Assembly: GCF_001411555.2 (NCBI RefSeq)
Contig: NC_049912.1
Span: 23,941,722 to 24,005,721 of the forward strand
Source: Juglans regia
Taxonomy: Eukaryota > Streptophyta > Magnoliopsida > Fagales > Juglandaceae
Direction of reading: 5' to 3'
DNA length: 64,000 bases
Position numbers and translations under genes: made by a program. Shown here one piece after another: positions 58,618-64,000 of the stretch (positions are counted from its first letter, which is position 1; the number at the start of each line of letters is the position of its first letter). Below the pieces are notes generated by a model. That model worked only from the letters and a program-made list of their open reading frames with translations. It had not been told where the DNA came from and ran no database searches.

Positions 58618-60233
58618 AAATGGGTCAAATCAGCATCCTATAATTTAGTCTCAGGATAAGGTCGAAGATCAAGCTAAGAGATTCAATCTCCTAAAAACTC
58701 CTAAAAAGAAAGGAACTCAAACTTCTAACAGAAAAATAATTCACAAGGCAAATTAGACCTCTATATATATAAGGGGTGTAAGGAGATTTTCCCCCACTAA
58801 GCCTAAGAGGCCCATAAAAAAAGGAAGCAAAATCAAAGGCCCAGCTCGGAATAACGAACCACTAACCCAGCCCACAGGAAAGCTCCTCTACACACAACTT
58901 GAAGGAGAAATGATGCTGCAACGGATGAGACTCATCGATCTGAGGCCCCCTCGAGTAGTGTCCAATCTTTGAGTGTATGCCCTCACAGTAGGCCTAAACG
59001 GAGAGCCCTTGATCTACTGATAGAAAGGGGATGAACACACAGCCCTTGATCTACTAAAAGAGAGACAATCTGAGAGAAGGAGGTCGTATAACCACGTTGC
59101 ATTAATAGCTCTACCATCCAGATAACACACAGCATTAATGACGCAGTCGCAGAGTCACGCCACATTAATGACGTCGTCGCAGAGCCACACCACATTAATG
59201 ATGTTGTCGTAGAGCCATGTTGCATTTAAAGACTGACACACGGAACAATACCGGGAACCCGTATGTCATGGTAGCAGGCACTATCTACTCCTCAGGTCTT
59301 TGGTATAAATAACAGATCTCAGGTACGAGAATATCTATTTGATCCCTAAACTTTCTTACTTATTTGTTACTCTCCAAGAATATTTACTAACTTTGGCATT
59401 AGAGGCTATCCGGCCCCAAGGCCTCCCTCTCAAAGCCGCAGTCCTTTCTACCTTGTGCAGAGCCCATTTTTTGAAAACTTGAGTTATTGGAGCTTGGCCA
59501 AAAAGTGTGCAAAACAACTCGTGGACGTAGGCTTTTATACCGAACCACGTAAATCCATGTGTCTCTCTTTATTTATGCTTATTTATTATTTACTTTATAG
59601 ATGAACGCAACGAGCACTATATTGAAGCCCGAATCATCCTGTTGGTCAGAGATGACTATTTCCTCCCTTCTGGCCTGTTGTGCAATTTATTGGCATTAAC
59701 AATTGAAGCCGTCCATGGGTGCGTTCATCTATAACGTAAATAATAAATAAACGAATAAAAGTAAATAAAGAGAGACACATGGATATATGTGGTTGGGTAT
59801 AATGCCTACGTCCACGGGTTGCTTGAGGGCAAAATCTACTATAATAGATGCTTTTACAATCTCTCACAGCCTCACATACCTCACAATACAATATGCGAAT
59901 TTAGGGAAGATCCTTTAGAGTTGTAGTAGAGTTTGGCGTAGGGAGCTTATGGAGAGTCTATGGAGAGTTTTTCTGATTTGTGGGGAATCCCCTCATATAT
60001 ATAGAGGTTCAACTTGTCTTGTGAAGTATTTTCTTGTTAAAAGTATGAATCTCTTTCCTTTTAGGAGTCTAAGTCATTTCTTTGTCTAAAGTTCGAATTT
60101 CTTTCCTTTTAGGAGTCTGTGTGTCTTTCCTCTTAGGAGTCTGAGTCAACTTGTCATATCCTTTCATGGCTTTATTTCATAGCTTGATTTTCAACCTTAA
60201 CTCTAGGCTAAATTATAGATAGCTGATTTGACA
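58618..60233. repeat. Large inverted pair of LTR-like segments
   Basis: 58618-58800 is the reverse complement, imperfectly, of 59970-60233. Matching words are TATATATAGAGGT, CTTGTGAA, TTCTTTTTAGGAGT / TTCCTTTTAGGAGT, AAATTATAGG / AAATTATAGA and GCTGATTTGACCC / GCTGATTTGACAC. An inner pair, 59519-59612 and 59720-59817, is likewise inverted (GTGGACGTAGGC / GCCTACGTCCAC, ATGTGTCTCTCTTTATTTA / TAAATAAAGAGAGACACAT, GATGAACGCA / TGCGTTCATC). The left half carries about 570 extra bases. The segments look like two copies of one LTR in head-to-head orientation. CTTTCCTTTTAGGAGTCT is itself repeated three times at 60054-60143. Confidence 0.75.
59132..59221. repeat. 30-bp tandem repeat, three copies
   Basis: Units beginning ATTAATGACGCAGTCGCAGA, ATTAATGACGTCGTCGCAGA and ATTAATGATGTTGTCGTAGA follow each other exactly every 30 bp, within the extra sequence of the left half of the inverted structure. 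The minus strand shows a 10-residue repeat, but I do not call a protein. Confidence 0.85.
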
Positions 60234-60398
60234 CCTACAATGACAAATATTGAACCGAAAAATATGTGTACATTCAGCTGCTATGAGTTCTGTCTGATTT
60301 TTCGATTTGTGTTGATGTATATGTTCTAGGTACTCTAGAATGGATCGCAAAGTGCATAGAAAATTATTAGGCTTACGTTAAATGTTCTAGATTTATGT
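60234..60398. other. Intergenic DNA
   Basis: Nothing recognised. Confidence 0.4.
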
Positions 60399-60606
60399 AT
60401 TGTTTGGATAGTGAGTTGAGATGAAATGAATTTAGATAAAAATTGAAAGTTAAATAAAATATTATTATAATATTATTTTTTAATATTATTATTATTTTGA
60501 GATTTGAAAAAGTTGAATTGTTTATTATATTTTGTGTGAGAATTTAAAAAAAATTATAATATTGAGATAAAATGAGAATAAATACTTTCACCATCCGAAC
60601 GTGACC
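60399..60606. mobile_element. MITE of the GTTTGGAT/GAGATGAG family
   Basis: Starts ATTGTTTGGATAGTGAGTTG and ends CTTTCACCATCCGAACGTGA. The interior words TTGAAAAAGTTGAATTGTTT and ATTATATTTTGTGTGA are shared with the copy at 37661. Confidence 0.7.
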
Positions 60607-61708
60607 TTTATATCTTCCGAATAAAGGCCCAATTAGTCTCTGATTCTTCTTTCACATCTAAGCATTGATCTTATTCTTGGCACAGAACAGATTGTCTTCT
60701 TGGCCCGAATCTTCATCCCATTTAAATCGGGCAGTGACAATTGGACCCTATCATATGCACTCCCTTTAACGTGATTGAAGGGAGAATATGCTTCTCTTTC
60801 TCAATGACTTTAAAAGACGCCAAAAATCTCGGCTTAGTGCTGGGTTTTGTGGAGCCCAATTTTATTTGTGGGCAACTGGTCGAGGACTCACCCAATCGGC
60901 TAAAGATTCATACCCTTTTTATGAATTTTTATAGAGACTTAGAGCCATAGAATAGTCAATAAAGGCTTGGGCCTAATAGTGGAAGTGACATATAAAGCTA
61001 AAAGTAATTAACTGACATATAAAAAAAATATATATATATATATATATTACTATGCCACTTATCTTTTCAGAATATATTTATGCATTTGTTCATGATCGTA
61101 GTTTAAATAGATCTATTTTACTAGAAAATTTAATTTATGATAATAAATTTAGTTTACTGAATGCAAAACGTTTAATCACATGAATGTATCAACAGAATCA
61201 TTTGTTAATTTACACTAATGATTCTAACCAAAATCCATTTTTAGAATACAACAAGAATTTGTATTCTCAAATTATATCAGAAGGATTTATCTCATTTTTT
61301 CTGTTCATATATTTAATTTTTTTTAATAATTAAGAAAGTGATTATTAGTATATTAATATTTTTTTAAAAATAAATATTTAAATATGTTTAAAAAATACTT
61401 AAAAAAAAATTACACTAGGCTGCCACACATGTCCAACGACAGAGTAGCATCACTTATAAAAAAAAATAAAAGTGATACAACCATCTATTAAATTGAAGAT
61501 AATTATGTAAAATAATGTTACTTTTAACCTTTACAGAGCATGGCATCTTGTTTAACCTTACTATTTTCTCTAGCATTATCTGAGTACTGTATCACGCCCA
61601 AACGCCATCATGGGCCATTCCATCGTACTGTTGGCCTCTTAGCACTAGCGTGCCGCTTGCAGCTTACCGTTGCAAGTGACCGCTAGTGTAAAATTAGTGT
61701 TTTTTTTT
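60607..61708. other. Intergenic DNA with MITE remnant
   Basis: A TA run at about 61028-61047. About 61300-61450 contains the TTAATAATTAAGAAAGTGATTATTAGTAT core also seen near 15740. The frame at 60741-60950 has no recognisable domain. Confidence 0.5.
61643..61688. repeat. 46-bp two-step hairpin with CACTA...TAGTG ends
   Basis: CACTAGCG (61643-61650) pairs with CGCTAGTG (61681-61688), and CTTGCA pairs with TGCAAG inside it. No coding frame or target duplication. Confidence 0.7.
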
Positions 61709-61905
61709 AGAGCATTGCTACTCATAAGTCCATACATCACACACCATAATTTTTTTTTTTTAAAGTTTTTTTTGATTTTATTATTCTTAAAATAATTGAA
61801 TTATTTTACTCATAATTCATATACTATACATTTGATAAGAAAATAAAATTATAAAAATTATAAAAATGATGGTGTGTGGTGTATGAGGCTTAGGAATAGA
61901 ATTTT
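61709..61905. mobile_element. Short MITE
   Basis: Left arm GCTACTCATAAGTCCATACA then TCACACACCAT. Reverse-complemented right arm CTATTCCTAAGCCTCATACA then CCACACACCAT. Arms of about 35 bp surround a T/A-rich loop. Confidence 0.65.
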
Positions 61906-62289
61906 TCTTTTTTTTATCTAATTTTTTATTCATATTTTTTTATCATTTTTAAATATTTAAAAAAAATTAAAAAAATACATTAATATATTTAAAATCACTT
62001 TCTTAATCACTAAGTAAAAAAAATAAAAAATTTGGCAAGTGGTCAGTGGTATAAATGGGGCGGTAGACTAGCTTTATCGCTAAAAAAATTGCATGAACAA
62101 AAATATGTACTTCAGTTTCTTTTATATGTAAAATATTATATATGATATTTTAATAATATATGCCTAATAATGTAGTTATGCAAGCACATAATATAACTAA
62201 ATATGTAGCATGTAGTCAGGTATTTTGATATTAGATAAACCCTATAATCATATGATCCCCACTTATCTAATTAAGTGATTGAATTATTA
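61906..62289. other. Intergenic DNA, possible MITE remnant
   Basis: ACATTAATATATTTAAAATC then ACTTTCTTAATCACTAAGT repeats the core of the family at 650 and 15670 in inverted orientation relative to the latter. Otherwise nothing seen. Confidence 0.4.
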
Positions 62290-62647
62290 GAGTTTTGCTT
62301 GGATAGTAAGATGAAATGAGATGAAATGATATGTGAATAATAGTAAAATAGTTTGTGAATAGTATTAAACTAGTTTGAGTTAAGATTTTTATGGGATTTT
62401 GGGAAATAAGAGAAAATAAATTGGATAAAAATATTGTTAAAATATAATTTATTATTACTATTTTTGTTTTAAAATTTGAAAAAATTTAATTATTTTTTGT
62501 GTTTTGTTTAGAAATTTTGAAAAGTTTTAATGATTAGACAAAGATTAGATAAAAAAATTAAATATTTGAAATTAAAAAGTATTTATGTTTGTGGTATTTG
62601 AATATTAAGATCAGATAATAAAATCTTACGATCCAAACACAGCCTAA
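62290..62647. mobile_element. MITE of the GTTTGGAT/GAGATGAG family
   Basis: Left end AGTTTTGCTTGGATAGTAAGA and reverse-complemented right end AGGCTGTGTTTGGATCGTAAGA are inverted repeats. The interior is close to the copy at 36333 (TAAAATATAATTTATTA, TTATTTTTTGTGTT). Confidence 0.75.
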
Positions 62648-63329
62648 ATTTAAATATAACAAATCCGGGCTCGGATTAGTATTTGGGCCACAAGAACTTT
62701 GAATTAGAAAATAAAATTTGTCTAATTCAATCTCAAAGGAGGCTTCGGCTTAAATTTTTTTGACGTTTGGAGCCCAAAGAAAAAGGCCAAAATTTAAGCC
62801 TAGAATCTAAAATCCACATTTAATCATCCTAAAAACCCAACAAAACTGAGCATACACACCGATTTGAATTGGTTTGTATGATTTTTAGGTCTGCTTCGGT
62901 CCACAAAATTAGCAAACGGGTCGGACTGAATTATTTTTGAAAAACATGCAATAGCCCAATTATTAGCATTGTTTCTAATTATTCTTTAAACAATGCGTTA
63001 ACTTTTAAATTTATTGAACCTAACGCCTTAAACTGCACGTAAATCTCGCAATTCCTTTTAAAAATAAATGAGATTCAATATTAAAAGGTAAATTTTTTAT
63101 AAGAATTATAAATTTATTAATTTTTTTAAAATAAATATACGAGACTTACACGTATTAAATTGTACAAATCATTTTCTCTAAATGAAAGGATGGAAATTCA
63201 GAACAACGTGCAACCAAAATTGACAGAGTACATATTATTATTAATTAGAGAAGTTTTATTTTTATGAGATTTTTTTTTTTTTTTTTTTTGGTCTTGTTAA
63301 TAACTTAATGCTATTATTCATAAGGTTTT
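62648..63329. other. Intergenic DNA, no gene seen
   Basis: AT-rich with a T-tract at 63269-63289. No repeat ends or coding region recognised. Confidence 0.45.
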
Positions 63330-63675
63330 TAAAAAGAGCAATGTTATATAATATCCATTGTAATGATGTACATAATGCACACACTACAATCTATTAATTT
63401 CTTTTGTTTAGATGAATGGTTGGGATCATGTCACATAGGGTATGGTATGCAAAGTGATTGCTCCTAAATAGTGGCTTCTTCTAAGATTATTTTTTTTAAA
63501 AATAAATAAATATAGATAGAAGTCACTATTGAAAATATCCATTTTGTATACATGATGTGGCATTATATAGACTATATATCTACTTAAGTGAATGTTATAA
63601 ATAATCAACTAGAGCAACTACACAATAAATGTAAAATGTATATTGTTATAGTAATTTTTCTCTAATATTACTCTT
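63330..63675. mobile_element. Possible MITE
   Basis: Left TTTTAAAAAGAGCAATGTTATA resembles the reverse complement of the right end, TTTTTAAAGAGTAATATTAGA. The match is short and imperfect, so the call is tentative. Confidence 0.35.
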
Positions 63676-64000
63676 TAAAAATTACAAGGGGCGGCTTGAA
63701 AGTCCCTTTTATTTTATAAATGGTGATGTTTGAGAGGCCTATGGGGGAATAGGGTCGGTAGGCGGCTTTTAAGGCACAGGAGGGTTGTGCCCGGGGATGA
63801 CGACATGATATTATATATTAATATATTTGTGATTATAAGATTTGTTAGGAATATAATATGTTCCTTCTCTCCAAAGGTGACCAAATTCACTTAACTATTT
63901 CCTAATTAAACCCTTAATAATCGATCTTAATCCATCAGTTACAGCAGAGAGAATATTACCCTCCAACTGATTACTTTGAAACTTGACTAGTGCTACGACT
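63676..64000. other. Intergenic DNA to the window edge
   Basis: No gene or repeat recognised. Confidence 0.45.

Noticed and set aside
58983..59225. Minus-strand frame with a 10-residue repeat
   Set aside because: A direct result of the 30-bp DNA repeat; no start context or homologue.
1..64000. CRISPR arrays, tRNA and rRNA genes, organelle insertions
   Set aside because: No regularly spaced identical repeats, tRNA cloverleafs or rRNA sequence were recognised on reading. A tRNA scan would be the deciding test.

Overview
This window is nuclear DNA from a flowering plant. It is AT-rich, with small spliced genes (GT-AG introns), 5'-leader introns, long intergenic spaces full of short inverted-repeat transposons, and one near-complete copia retrotransposon. 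A woody eudicot, possibly of the walnut/oak order, would fit the abundant MITEs with GTTTGGAT-type ends, but that is an inference from general familiarity and not proven by the window.

Layout. Positions 1-6.3 kb are intergenic and hold a CACTA-like MITE, a 1.06-kb Harbinger-type element and a MITE nested inside another MITE. Six protein-coding genes follow. An actin-depolymerizing factor close to Arabidopsis ADF6 lies at 6320-9049 (+). A cryptochrome 2 blue-light receptor lies at 12174-15055 (+). A phosphoenolpyruvate carboxylase kinase lies at 16582-17588 (+). A PHT1 high-affinity phosphate transporter lies at 21795-23345 (-), with a 1.5-kb leader intron. A PP1 (TOPP-like) phosphatase catalytic subunit lies at about 44008-47027 (-). 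A DUF2828/von Willebrand A-like protein lies at 50896-52890 (-). Between the phosphate transporter and PP1 is a transposon-dense block: a Tnt1-like copia element (28221-33673, with target duplication GTATA), a LINE fragment, a GC-rich hAT-type element with an 8-bp target duplication, a solo LTR and an old 221-bp tandem duplication. After DUF2828 come a short LTR element carrying only a broken gag, GA-rich tracts, a large inverted pair of LTR-like segments and more MITEs.

How the genes relate. They are ordinary, independently transcribed plant genes. The one functional echo is phosphate. PPCK and PHT1 are neighbours, both families are known to respond to phosphate starvation, and both have P1BS (GNATATNC) sites near their 5' ends. 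Such sites also arise by chance in AT-rich DNA.

The most notable item is in CRY2. Its last intron contains a 72-bp tandem copy of the acceptor and the start of exon 4. The upstream copy has the stronger-looking pyrimidine tract and leads into 24 open, in-frame codons, so a CRY2 variant with a 24-residue insertion in the FAD domain is possible. No RNA genes, CRISPR arrays or operons were seen. Transposon calls rest on direct reading of terminal repeats and target duplications.
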